The translations under genes and the position numbers were made by a program. From positions 62,001 to 126,000 of the forward strand of contig NZ_LLWK01000036.1 of assembly GCF_001529295.1 (NCBI RefSeq): DNA of 64,000 nucleotides. The letters run 5' to 3'. The first letter of the stretch is position 1. Every line of letters starts with the position of its first letter. The notes beneath the pieces were generated by a model, which was given only the letters and a program-made list of their open reading frames with translations, had not been told where the DNA came from and ran no database searches. Below are positions 8,576-16,881 of this stretch, one piece after another. The DNA is from Flavobacterium sp. TAB 87 (GTDB taxonomy: Bacteria; Bacteroidota; Bacteroidia; Flavobacteriales; Flavobacteriaceae).

Positions 8576-11500
8576 ATGAACGGAAATTTTAGAAGAAACG
8601 TTTTAATAAGCTCGGCAGTATCAGTACTCATATTATTGATTAGTTCAACTGCTTCGTTTATTAGTATTCGAAGCCTATTAAATAGTAATAATCTAGTCAA
8701 TCGCACTCAAGATATAATTTACAACTTGAATGAGGGAAATTCGCTAATGCTCGAATCACAAACCAGCATGCGAGGTTACTTAGTTTCAGGTAAAACTTCT
8801 TTTTTAAAGGACCACGAATTAAATGAGAGTAAGGTAGACTCGTTTTTTAACGTTGTTGAAGAATTAACGCTAGACAATCCTGCACAACAGAAACGTTTAC
8901 TGCAGTTGAAACCATTAAGAGACCAGTATTTCCGCTTTTTAAATCGAAAGATTATAGAGAAAAAAAATGGAGCAGAGTTTTTAGCTTACGATCTGGATGC
9001 TGGTCAAGAATTAATGGCTAAAATTAAAGGATTCGTAAAGCGCATCGAGAGCGAAGAACAAGGTCTTTTAATTGATCGAATCGAAAATTCTGAAGAATAT
9101 GGGAAATACAGTTCATTATTAATTATTATCGCCTTTGCTATTGCACTTTTTATTAGTGTTATATTTTTAATTCGTATTTTAAAAGATTACGAGCAAAGAC
9201 TTGAATTGCAAAAAGAACTTCAGAAAAAAGAAGAGGAAACTGCGTTGCGAATTGAAACAATTAGCAAAGTAGCGACACAAATTGCCGAAGGAGATTATGA
9301 AATTGAAGTAGAAGAGAGTAAAAGCGATACGTTAGGTAGCGTAAGCACTTCTCTTAATAATATGGGTAAATCTTTAGCTACCTCCTTTAAGTTATTAGGT
9401 GATAAAGAATGGTTGCAAGTTGGTATGGCCGAATTAAATATGGTGATGCTGGGAGAAAAATTAATTGATCCGTTGTCTGATGATATTATTAAATTTCTTG
9501 CCGTTTATACCAATAGCAGCGCTGGCGTATTATATTTATTAGAAGGAAATGTTTTGCATGCAACTTCAGGTTACAGTCATATCGCAACTCCAGAGCGTCA
9601 AAAATTTAAAGTAGGCGAAGGATTGATTGGTCAAGCTGCCGTATCAAATAAATTGCTTGAACTTAAAGTGATTGACGATAGTGCCATTCAAATTTCATAT
9701 GCGTTAGGTAAAATTAAACCAAAACATATTGTTGCTTTTCCTGTTAGAGATAACAAAATTGAAGGAGTTATTGAATTAGCAAGTATTAATGGATATACTG
9801 ATATAGAACTCGAATTTTTGAATGAAGTAGCCAACAATATTGGTATTGGGTTGCGATCTACAATGAATCGCAAGCGCTTAAGTGATCTATTAGAGGAAAC
9901 TCAGGCACAATCGGAAGAATTGCGCATTCAGCATAGCGAAATGGAAGCTATAAATGCAGAATTAGAAGCACAAACTGAAAAGTTACAAGCATCTGAAGAA
10001 GAATTGCGCGTGCAACAAGAAGAGCTGCAACAAACCAATGAAGAGTTGGCAGAAAGAAGTGTTTTATTAGAAGAGAAAAACAGTGAAATTCAAAAAAAAT
10101 CAGAGGATTTAGAGATTACCACACGTTACAAGTCGGAGTTTCTAGCAAATATGTCTCATGAGTTGCGTACTCCTTTAAATTCAATATTATTACTGAGTCG
10201 TTTGTTGTCTGAAAATAATGATGACAATATGAATGAGGAACAAATTGAATTTGCAAAAGTGATTCAAAGCTCAGGAGATGGATTGCTGGGCTTGATTGAC
10301 GAGATTTTAGATCTTTCTAAAATTGAAGCTGGTAAAATGGAACTGGAGTTCTTAGAAGTTTCTACTCAAGAAATTGCGAACACCATGAAGAACTTATTTT
10401 CTGAAGTAGCCAAAGAAAAAAGTATAGGTTTTGAGATTAATGTTGACGAAGCGCCTGCTGTTATTAGAACTGACAAAATGCGTTTAGAGCAAATTCTTAA
10501 AAACTTAATTTCAAATGCTATCAAGTTTACCGCAAAAGGTCTGGTTACATTTGAAATTAAAGTAGATCCAACTAATAAAAAAACAATTTGCTTTGTTGTT
10601 ACCGATAGTGGAATTGGAATTCCGCTTGCCAAACAACCTTTGATTTTTGAGGCTTTTCAACAAGCAGATGGTTCTACCAAACGTAAATACGGAGGAACTG
10701 GTTTAGGATTATCGATTAGCCGTGAATTGACTAAACTATTAAAAGGAGAAATTAAACTAAAAAGTACTGTTAATCAAGGAAGTGAATTTACTTTGTGTTT
10801 ACCAGTTTATGGAGATAAAGGACCAAAAAAGAAGAAAAAAGTTAAACTAACTGAAAAAGAGATAGTTATTTCAACAGCTGATAAGCCCTTTGAAAGAAAG
10901 TACTTAAGTACCGTAATTCCAAGTGAAATAGCAGATGACAGAGAAAACTTAATTCCAACAGACAAGGTAATATTAATTGTCGAAGACGATATTAATTTTG
11001 CTAAATCGTTATTAAAATTTACACGCGATCAAGGTTATAAAGGAGTTGTAGCTGTTCGAGGTGATTACGCTCTTAATTATGCATTAATTTATCGACCAAT
11101 CGGAATTTTGTTAGACGTAGAATTACCTATGAAAAGCGGTTGGGAAGTGATGGAAGAATTAAAAGGAAATGTGCAAACCCGTCCGATTCCAGTTCATATT
11201 ATGTCTTCACATAAATTGAAGCAGGAAAGTTTACTAAAAGGCGCTGTTAATTTCTTGCACAAACCGGTTGCATTTGAAAGTATTCCTTCGGTTTTTGAAA
11301 AAATAGAGCAAATTATCAATAAAGAATTTCAAAAAGTTTTAATTATTGAAGATAATCCGCAGCATGCGCAAGCATTGGCTTATTTCTTAGAAACATACAA
11401 CATCAACTCCGAGATTAAAAGTGAAATAGGAGATGGAGTGAACGCTTTAAAAGATCCAGACGTAGAATGTGTAATTCTAGACATGGGAATACCGGACAAG

Positions 11501-12136
11501 CAAGCCTACGATATTTTAGAAGGTTTGAAGAAAACACCTGGATTGGAAAATTTACCTGTTATTGTTTTTACAGGAAAGAGTTTGTCGATGAAGGAAGAAG
11601 TGAAAATTAAAAAATATGCGGATTCAATTATTGTAAAAACAGCCCATTCGTACCAAAGAATGCTAGATGAAGTGTCTTTATTCTTGCATTTGGTAGAAGA
11701 AAATAAAGACAGCTCGAAAGTTGCTAAAAAATTAAATTTATTGAATAATATTCTGAATGGTAAAAAAGTATTAATCGTTGATGACGATGTACGAAATATT
11801 TATTCATTAACTAAATCGCTAGAGGTTTTTAAAATGAATTGTATTAGCGCAATTGACGGCAAAGAAGCTTTACAAATGTTAGAAGAACATCCAGACGTTG
11901 ATATTGTATTACTTGATATGATGATGCCAAATATGGATGGCTACGAAACAGCAGAACAAATTCGTAAGAAATCGCACTTCAAAAAACTGCCTGTAATTGC
12001 TGTGACAGCAAAGGCAATGACAGGAGATCGAGAAAAATGCATTAAATCGGGCGCTTCAGATTACATAACCAAACCTGTAGACATCGATCAATTGCTTTCG
12101 TTATTGAGAGTATGGTTATACGATAAAATTAACTAA
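8576..12136 (+). CDS. Membrane hybrid sensor kinase: CHASE3-HAMP-GAF-HisKA-HATPase-3xREC
   Basis: A 1186-residue hybrid kinase. TM1 lies at about 9-31, then a periplasmic CHASE3-like four-helix region (with MLESQTSMRGYLVSGK) to about 180, TM2 at about 182-202, HAMP, and GAF at about 285-430. A long Glu/Gln-rich coiled coil (about 435-515) precedes HisKA with His528 (NMSHELRTPLNS). HATPase_c has GTGLGLSISRELTK. Three receivers start near residues 797, 920 and 1063, with acceptor Asp in LLDVELP, ILDMGIP and LLDMMMP. The middle receiver has KT where KP is usual. CheR and CheB lie downstream with no chemoreceptor, so this protein's coiled coil is a candidate methylation target, which is an inference. 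Confidence 0.96.
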   Translation: MNGNFRRNVLISSAVSVLILLISSTASFISIRSLLNSNNLVNRTQDIIYNLNEGNSLMLESQTSMRGYLVSGKTSFLKDHELNESKVDSFFNVVEELTLDNPAQQKRLLQLKPLRDQYFRFLNRKIIEKKNGAEFLAYDLDAGQELMAKIKGFVKRIESEEQGLLIDRIENSEEYGKYSSLLIIIAFAIALFISVIFLIRILKDYEQRLELQKELQKKEEETALRIETISKVATQIAEGDYEIEVEESKSDTLGSVSTSLNNMGKSLATSFKLLGDKEWLQVGMAELNMVMLGEKLIDPLSDDIIKFLAVYTNSSAGVLYLLEGNVLHATSGYSHIATPERQKFKVGEGLIGQAAVSNKLLELKVIDDSAIQISYALGKIKPKHIVAFPVRDNKIEGVIELASINGYTDIELEFLNEVANNIGIGLRSTMNRKRLSDLLEETQAQSEELRIQHSEMEAINAELEAQTEKLQASEEELRVQQEELQQTNEELAERSVLLEEKNSEIQKKSEDLEITTRYKSEFLANMSHELRTPLNSILLLSRLLSENNDDNMNEEQIEFAKVIQSSGDGLLGLIDEILDLSKIEAGKMELEFLEVSTQEIANTMKNLFSEVAKEKSIGFEINVDEAPAVIRTDKMRLEQILKNLISNAIKFTAKGLVTFEIKVDPTNKKTICFVVTDSGIGIPLAKQPLIFEAFQQADGSTKRKYGGTGLGLSISRELTKLLKGEIKLKSTVNQGSEFTLCLPVYGDKGPKKKKKVKLTEKEIVISTADKPFERKYLSTVIPSEIADDRENLIPTDKVILIVEDDINFAKSLLKFTRDQGYKGVVAVRGDYALNYALIYRPIGILLDVELPMKSGWEVMEELKGNVQTRPIPVHIMSSHKLKQESLLKGAVNFLHKPVAFESIPSVFEKIEQIINKEFQKVLIIEDNPQHAQALAYFLETYNINSEIKSEIGDGVNALKDPDVECVILDMGIPDKQAYDILEGLKKTPGLENLPVIVFTGKSLSMKEEVKIKKYADSIIVKTAHSYQRMLDEVSLFLHLVEENKDSSKVAKKLNLLNNILNGKKVLIVDDDVRNIYSLTKSLEVFKMNCISAIDGKEALQMLEEHPDVDIVLLDMMMPNMDGYETAEQIRKKSHFKKLPVIAVTAKAMTGDREKCIKSGASDYITKPVDIDQLLSLLRVWLYDKIN

Positions 12137-12150
12137 CTATTTGTTACAAA

Positions 12151-12516
12151 ATGACTAAAAAGAGAATTTTAATTATTGATGACGATCCAAGAAACATATT
12201 CGCATTGACGGCTACATTACGTGCGAAATCATTCGAATGTATTTCTTGTTTAAGTGCAGAAGAAGCATTGAAAAAATTAGAATCAGAAGATGTATTTGAT
12301 GCGATATTAATCGACATGATGATGCCCGAAATGGACGGTTATGAAGCAATTCCATTAATCAAAAAAATACCGGCTAGAAAAGATGTTTTGCTTATAGCAG
12401 TAACGGCTCAAGCAATGGTTGGTGACAAAGAAAAATGTTTAGCAGCAGGAGCAGACGACTATATTTCGAAACCAATTGATGTAGATAAAATGCTCGCTGC
12501 CTTAGATACGATTTAA
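12151..12516 (+). CDS. Single-domain response regulator
   Basis: A 121-residue CheY-like receiver with no output domain. It has the acidic triad at 10-12, acceptor Asp55 in LIDMMMPEMDGY, Thr/Ala in VTAQAM and Lys in ISKPIDVD. It closely resembles the third receiver of the upstream hybrid kinase, so it probably arose from the same family and may share its phosphodonor. It starts 14 bases after the kinase and ends one base before the CheR start codon, which indicates one operon. Confidence 0.95.
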   Translation: MTKKRILIIDDDPRNIFALTATLRAKSFECISCLSAEEALKKLESEDVFDAILIDMMMPEMDGYEAIPLIKKIPARKDVLLIAVTAQAMVGDKEKCLAAGADDYISKPIDVDKMLAALDTI

Positions 12517-12517
12517 A

Positions 12518-13327
12518 ATGATAGAAGATATAGAGTTAGAAGGACTCATTAATGACGTGTATGAACATTATGGATTTGACTTTGGAAGCTACTCAAAAGC
12601 TTCCTTAAAAAGACGTGTGGACAGGCTTTATCAAATGGATGGCTTCAGTCACTTTCATGAATTTTTATACAGAATTCGTTCAGATGAGAATTATTATAAA
12701 CGAATGGTCGAAGAAATTACGGTAAATGTTACTGAAATGTTTCGCGATCCTTCTTTTTTTTCTGTTTTAAGAAAAGAAGTAATTCCGTTGCTGGCAACCA
12801 AACCGTTTATTAGAGTTTGGCATGCGGGCTGTTCGACGGGAGAAGAAGTTTTTTCGATGGCTATACTGCTTAAAGAAGCAGGCTTGTTGCATAAATCACT
12901 TTTATACGCAACAGACATCAACGCAAGTGTCTTAGAAACCGCAAAGAAAGGCGTTTTTCCTTTGCGAATGATGAAACAATATTCGGAGAATTATTTAGCC
13001 TCTGGAGGTCAAGAAGATTTTTCTTCGTACTACAGTGCTAATTTTAATATTGCAAAATTTGATTCTGATTTGTCAGAAAAAATGGTTTTCTCGCAACACA
13101 GTTTGGTTTCAGACAACTCGTTCAACGAATTTGATTTGATTTTATGTAGGAACGTGTTGATTTATTTTGATAACAATTTGCAATCAAGAGCTATAAAATT
13201 GTTTGATGATAGCCTAGCAGTTTTAGGTTATTTGGCTTTAGGTTCTAAAGAAACTATTAAATATACTTTAGGAGATAGTAAATTTCAACAGCTCCGGAAA
13301 GAGAAAATTTGGAAAAAAACACAATGA
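12518..13327 (+). CDS. CheR-type protein-glutamate methyltransferase
   Basis: A 269-residue S-adenosylmethionine-dependent methyltransferase of the CheR family. The N-terminal helical domain is followed by the Rossmann domain with VWHAGCSTGEEVFSMA (SAM motif I), YATDINASVLE and DLILCRNVLIYFD. Family members methylate Glu side chains of chemoreceptors. No receptor, CheA or CheW is encoded here and no flagellar genes are visible, so the substrate is probably another signalling protein of this block. Its stop overlaps the start of the downstream CheB (ATGA at 13324-13327). Confidence 0.95.
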   Translation: MIEDIELEGLINDVYEHYGFDFGSYSKASLKRRVDRLYQMDGFSHFHEFLYRIRSDENYYKRMVEEITVNVTEMFRDPSFFSVLRKEVIPLLATKPFIRVWHAGCSTGEEVFSMAILLKEAGLLHKSLLYATDINASVLETAKKGVFPLRMMKQYSENYLASGGQEDFSSYYSANFNIAKFDSDLSEKMVFSQHSLVSDNSFNEFDLILCRNVLIYFDNNLQSRAIKLFDDSLAVLGYLALGSKETIKYTLGDSKFQQLRKEKIWKKTQ

Positions 13328-13890
13328 GATCACGATGTAAATTGTTAATAATGGGAGGTTCTGCAGGTAGTTTGCAAGTATTGATTAAAATACTTCCGCA
13401 GATACAGCTTCCTATTCCATTTGCTATCGTAATTGTTGTACATCGTAAAAATACAGCTGATACAATTTTAGAAGACTTAATCGCTTTTAAAACGTTTATT
13501 CCATTACAGTATGTTGAAGATAAATTACTAATTGAACCTGGCGTCATTTATGTAGCACCTTCTGATTATCACTTGTTGTTTGAAGATAAAAATACAATTG
13601 CATTAGACGCTTCAGAAAAAGTAAATTACAGTCGTCCAAGTATTGATGTTTCTTTTGAATCGGCGGCTTATATGTTCAAACAAGAATTAGTAGGCATTTT
13701 ACTTTCTGGAGCGAACGCAGATGGTACTATTGGTTTACAAATTATCCAAAAACAAGGAGGTATCACTATCGTGCAAAAACCAGAAACTGCCGAAATACCT
13801 TATATGCCAGATTTTGCAATGAAAAATTCTGATCCCGACTTTGTCTTCGACGAAGATGAGATTATTAATTTTTTAAATTCAAATCTTTAA
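13324..13890 (+). CDS. CheB-type protein-glutamate methylesterase without receiver
   Basis: A methylesterase domain only, with no N-terminal receiver, 188 residues from the ATG at 13324. Triad-like residues are Ser13 (GGSAGS), His40 (VVHR) and Asp133 (SGANADG). It removes or deamidates the methyl-Glu marks placed by CheR. The frame is open to an ATG at 13309, but 13324 makes a classic ATGA overlap with the CheR stop, which supports coupled translation. Lacking its own receiver, it could be controlled only through protein contacts or the stand-alone receiver. Its stop shares TTAA with the convergent pentapeptide gene. Confidence 0.93.
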   Translation: MRSRCKLLIMGGSAGSLQVLIKILPQIQLPIPFAIVIVVHRKNTADTILEDLIAFKTFIPLQYVEDKLLIEPGVIYVAPSDYHLLFEDKNTIALDASEKVNYSRPSIDVSFESAAYMFKQELVGILLSGANADGTIGLQIIQKQGGITIVQKPETAEIPYMPDFAMKNSDPDFVFDEDEIINFLNSNL

Positions 13891-14456
13891 CTAACAATAA
13901 TATCGTGCTTAAAAAGCAATCCTTTTACTTCACTTCTCGCAAATAATGCTTTCTTAAGCTTTGTCTTTCCTGGATCAATTGTAAAGTTGTAACTCGTGCT
14001 AAAATCTGCTTTCGAGGCATTTGCTTTTCTAAATTCGGCGCGATACAAATCACAGTGGTTAAATGCTAAACTGGATAAATTAGTATCCATAAAATCGACT
14101 GCAACTAAGCTACACTTAAAAAAAGTGGCATTACTTAGGTTTAAACTATAAAATTTCGAAAAATCTAGAGTAGAATTTTCAAAATGTACTTCAAAAATAA
14201 TGCGGTCACACATAGCAAAATTAACATCTACAATATGACAATTTTTAAAAGTAACCGTTTTAAATGAAACGTGATTCACTCTGGCTTCATTAAAAACGCA
14301 CCGATCAAATACACAATCAATAAAGCTTAAAGCTTTAAAACTACAAGAAGAAAAATTACAATTATGGAATGTACAGCCTTCAAATTCTTTAAAATTTAAA
14401 TCTTCCTCGTTATAAGTAATATCGCTATAGTTTTGGTCAACAATATATTCAGACAT
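13887..14456 (-). CDS. Pentapeptide-repeat protein
   Basis: A 189-residue protein made almost wholly of A(D/N)LXX-like pentapeptides in a degenerate form (for example CTFHN CNFSS CSFKA LSFID), which predict a right-handed quadrilateral beta-helix. The similarity in layout to Qnr/MfpA-type proteins is only structural: some Qnr proteins protect gyrase from quinolones, but nothing here shows that activity. It is cytoplasmic with no signal peptide. It is convergent with cheB, the two stop codons overlapping at 13887-13890, and no terminator separates them. Confidence 0.9.
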   Translation of the reverse strand: MSEYIVDQNYSDITYNEEDLNFKEFEGCTFHNCNFSSCSFKALSFIDCVFDRCVFNEARVNHVSFKTVTFKNCHIVDVNFAMCDRIIFEVHFENSTLDFSKFYSLNLSNATFFKCSLVAVDFMDTNLSSLAFNHCDLYRAEFRKANASKADFSTSYNFTIDPGKTKLKKALFARSEVKGLLFKHDIIVS

Positions 14457-14487
14457 GGCTTTTGTTTTTGTATACTGAAATTTGCAT

Positions 14488-14523
14488 AAAAAAAATGTTG
14501 GAACTTTCGCTCCAACATTTTTA
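14488..14523 (-). terminator. Terminator after the TlpA-like locus
   Basis: TGTTGGA and TCCAACA with flanking A/T runs form a stem of about 11 base pairs around ACTTTCGC. It lies just downstream of the minus-strand TlpA-like frame and 30 bases before the pentapeptide gene. Confidence 0.85.
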
Positions 14524-14540
14524 TATAAAATCTTAAAAAA

Positions 14541-15707
14541 TTACTTTGCTAACAATTCTTCAATTTTAGCTCTAAGAGCATCGCCTCGTAAATCTGTTGC
14601 AACTACCTTTCCTGATGCATCTAATATAAAAGTTGCAGGAATAGATTGTACACCATATTGAGCAGCAATTGGTTCATCCCAAAACTTTAAATTTGAAACG
14701 TGTGTCCAAGTAAGTTTATCTTTTGCAATAGCTTCTTTCCATTTTGCAGCATCTTTATCTAAAGAAACACCGATAATGTTAAGACCCTTTTTATGCAAAT
14801 CGTTATATATTGCAACAACATTAGGATTTTCTTGTCTGCATGGTCCACACCATGATGCCCAAAAATCAACAATTGTTACTTTACCTAAACTTTCTTTAAG
14901 CGATACTATTTTTCCCTCCGGATTAGGAGCAGAAAAATCTGCTCTTCATTGAGGGCTACCAACAGCTGGAGCAGAAGCACCAACAGCAGGCATTTTCATT
15001 TGACCGATACTTGTTTTAACAGCAGTACCTGGTTTAGTGTTTTTAATAGATTCATCCAATCCATTGTATAGTTTCTCAATAGTAGCAACGTCAGCTGATG
15101 GATCGTTTAACATACTTTGAATAATTAATACACTGATAAATGATTTTGGATGAGACTCAGCATATCCAGCATATTTTGCTTTAGATTGTGTAGCTGATTC
15201 TTCTTGTATTTTCATGAAGTCTTTCATCAATCCGTTGATAGTCGCAGTATCTTGAGATTGTTGTGCTTTTTGCATTACTTCCATGTTTTTCTTTTGAAAA
15301 TCATTGGCTTTCTTTTGAAGCACCATCATCTCATCATTAAATTTCACATACTCATCATTGTTGTAAGTACCAGAAATTTTAGATTTATGAATGCTGTCTT
15401 TGTTAACTACGATGTTAATTTCACCGCTTTCAAGGATAAAAGGTACTTGTCCGTTTAAACTTTCAAAATTTAAAACGTGAAAAGCTGGTTCTGTAACTTT
15501 ACCTTTAATCTCAAATTTACCATTTTCAACTTTTACAGTATCTAAGTTTAAAATTGCTTTCGTAACCGGATCTTGTGTTTGTAAAATAACTGTTTTTCCG
15601 TTTTCTACTCCTGTAGCAGTACCTGAAATTATGTATTCGCCTTTACCAACTTTGCTGCAAGAAACAACGGCTAGGACAAGCGATAAGAATAAAATAGTTT
15701 TTTTCAT
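14541..15707 (-). pseudogene. TlpA-like thioredoxin lipoprotein interrupted by one in-frame TGA
   Basis: One reading frame of 389 codons is broken by a single TGA at 14946-14948. The first part (254 codons with the stop) has a lipobox ending at Cys17 (LAVVSC) and a DUF4369-type domain. Directly after the TGA the same frame continues as RADFSAPNPEGK, a complete thioredoxin fold with WCGPC and SIPATFILDASGK, and ends in a normal stop. No ATG, GTG or TTG lies between the TGA and the WCGPC motif, so an active second protein cannot start there. Family members are periplasmic thiol-disulfide reductases. The frame downstream is intact, so the stop is recent, a sequencing error, or read through. Confidence 0.85.
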
Positions 15708-15738
15708 TATAATAAATTAGTTAATTGATTTTATAGAG

Positions 15739-15746
15739 CAAATGTA
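15739..15746 (-). promoter_or_regulatory. Predicted -7 box (TACATTTG) of the TlpA-like gene
   Basis: On the minus strand this reads TACATTTG, a full match to TAnnTTTG, 32 bases before the ATG at 15707. No well-spaced -33 TTTG was seen. Confidence 0.45.
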
Positions 15747-15896
15747 TCTAAAAATACAAAGTAGAAAAATTTTTGAAACCTAAATTTTTGTTATAGTTTC
15801 AGTACTTTTTAAGTATTTGTTTTTGAATAACTTAACAAAGGTTTAAAGTCATTTTTTGCTTATACGGCAAGCGAAAATGTATAATTTAAATTGTCA

Positions 15897-15931
15897 TTCA
15901 AAAAAAAACACCCATAAAATGAGTGTTTCTT
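15897..15931 (-). terminator. Terminator after the J-domain/KTSC gene
   Basis: On the minus strand AAACACTCA and TGGGTGTTT pair around TTTTA, followed by a run of T. It lies 23 bases past the stop of the J-domain/KTSC gene. Confidence 0.8.
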
Positions 15932-15953
15932 GTATGATTATACGAACTAAACT

Positions 15954-16394
15954 TTAGTCTTGGTTGATCTTTTTTCTCCAAGTAAAGCTATTCAAAATGT
16001 GTCTTTTAGCAAAACGACCTGGCGAATCTGCATTGACCATTTTTACGTACGTTGCTTTTGGAACACTTATGTATTCGTAAACACTTCCGTTAGAAAAATC
16101 AATAATTAAACGACCTTCAACAAATTTATAATCTTTAATTGTTGCCGTTGCAATCGTCTCTGTATATTCTGGTAAATTTGCTTTAATCGTTTCAGGATTA
16201 ATACTTACCAAAAAGTGGTATGCTTCGATAATAGCTTTACTTTTATCTTCTGCATCTTTTAAACCTGCAGCGTCTCCTTGAAATTTATCAGGATGAGATT
16301 CTTTCATCGCATCACGATAGATCTTTTTTAAATCTTTTAATTCAGCCGTTTTTTCTACGTTTAGTAACTTGCGGTATTCAACAATTTTTTTCAT
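15954..16394 (-). CDS. J-domain/KTSC-domain fusion protein
   Basis: A 146-residue protein. The N-terminal about 65 residues form a DnaJ J-domain with helix II basic residues (KKIYRDAMKE) and the HPD signature in SHPDKF, the loop that stimulates DnaK ATPase. The C-terminal about 60 residues match the KTSC domain (IIDFSNGSVYEYISVP, then KMVNADSPGRFAKRHI). KTSC domains are found near RNA-handling enzymes and their role is uncertain. It is an unusually short DnaJ-like protein with no Gly/Phe region and no zinc finger, so it probably recruits DnaK to one particular client or complex. A TACCTTTG -7 box lies at 16462-16469. Confidence 0.88.
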   Translation of the reverse strand: MKKIVEYRKLLNVEKTAELKDLKKIYRDAMKESHPDKFQGDAAGLKDAEDKSKAIIEAYHFLVSINPETIKANLPEYTETIATATIKDYKFVEGRLIIDFSNGSVYEYISVPKATYVKMVNADSPGRFAKRHILNSFTWRKKINQD

Positions 16395-16461
16395 AAATAA
16401 AGATAACTACTTGTCTGTATTTAAAAATGAACTGTTTTAGTTCAAATCGACAAATTTTTTG

Positions 16462-16469
16462 CAAAGGTA
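16462..16469 (-). promoter_or_regulatory. Predicted -7 box (TACCTTTG) of the J-domain/KTSC gene
   Basis: The minus strand reads TACCTTTG, a full TAnnTTTG match, 68 bases before the ATG at 16394. Confidence 0.5.
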
Positions 16470-16547
16470 CACTTTTTTTTAACTTTTCAGAATAGAGCCA
16501 AAATATATTCGGTTATTTCTATCACTTAAAACTTTAAGTACTACGTT

Positions 16548-16796
16548 TTATTGCTCTGGCTTCATATTAGCCTTATCAAAATTTCTAGATTTTTTTGGAT
16601 ATTTATTATAGCTAATGTCGCTTGGGTTCTCTATAACGGTCTTAATTGTAATTACATCACCTAATTTAAAATTCGATGCTGCCACTTTATAATCCAATAA
16701 GAATTCGCCACAAAAAAAATTATTATTTTCATCTTGCTCTAGAATTCCAGTGTAAATTCCTTTTTTCAGCATTTTTGGATCTATCTCTTTCGACAT
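16548..16796 (-). CDS. Small hypothetical protein
   Basis: An 82-residue protein not recognised as any family. It begins MSKEIDPKMLKKGIYTGILE and ends with a Lys/Asn/Pro-rich tail. It has no signal peptide or membrane segment, and a central segment (GEFLLDYKVAASNFKLGDVI) could form a small beta-barrel. Coding is supported by its own -7 box (16823-16830) and by its arrangement divergent from the 16882 gene. No hint of function. Confidence 0.65.
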   Translation of the reverse strand: MSKEIDPKMLKKGIYTGILEQDENNNFFCGEFLLDYKVAASNFKLGDVITIKTVIENPSDISYNKYPKKSRNFDKANMKPEQ

Positions 16797-16822
16797 TGTT
16801 TTTGTATTTTAGAATGAAGGAG

Positions 16823-16830
16823 CAAAGGTA
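16823..16830 (-). promoter_or_regulatory. Predicted -7 box (TACCTTTG) of the 82-residue gene
   Basis: The minus strand reads TACCTTTG, 27 bases before the ATG at 16796. It sits back to back with a plus-strand -7 box at 16871-16878. Confidence 0.5.
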
Positions 16831-16870
16831 ATCATTTTGAGATTGCACGTTTGTTTTAAAGCATTCTAAT

Positions 16871-16878
16871 TATATTTG
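16871..16878 (+). promoter_or_regulatory. Predicted -7 box (TATATTTG) abutting a start codon
   Basis: TATATTTG matches TAnnTTTG, with a TTTG at 16850-16853 as a possible -33 (17-base spacing). The ATG at 16882 is only three bases after the box, so transcription from here would start at or inside the start codon. Confidence 0.5.
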
Positions 16879-16881
16879 CAC

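Noticed and set aside
14541..14798. Separate short thioredoxin gene starting at a TTG
   Set aside because: That start would leave out the WCGPC motif; the same frame continues upstream to the TGA, so this is the end of the interrupted gene.
14920..14948. Selenocysteine codon at the TlpA-like TGA
   Set aside because: The hairpin after it is short, and the TGA is not at a redox site; the protein already has a CxxC active site.
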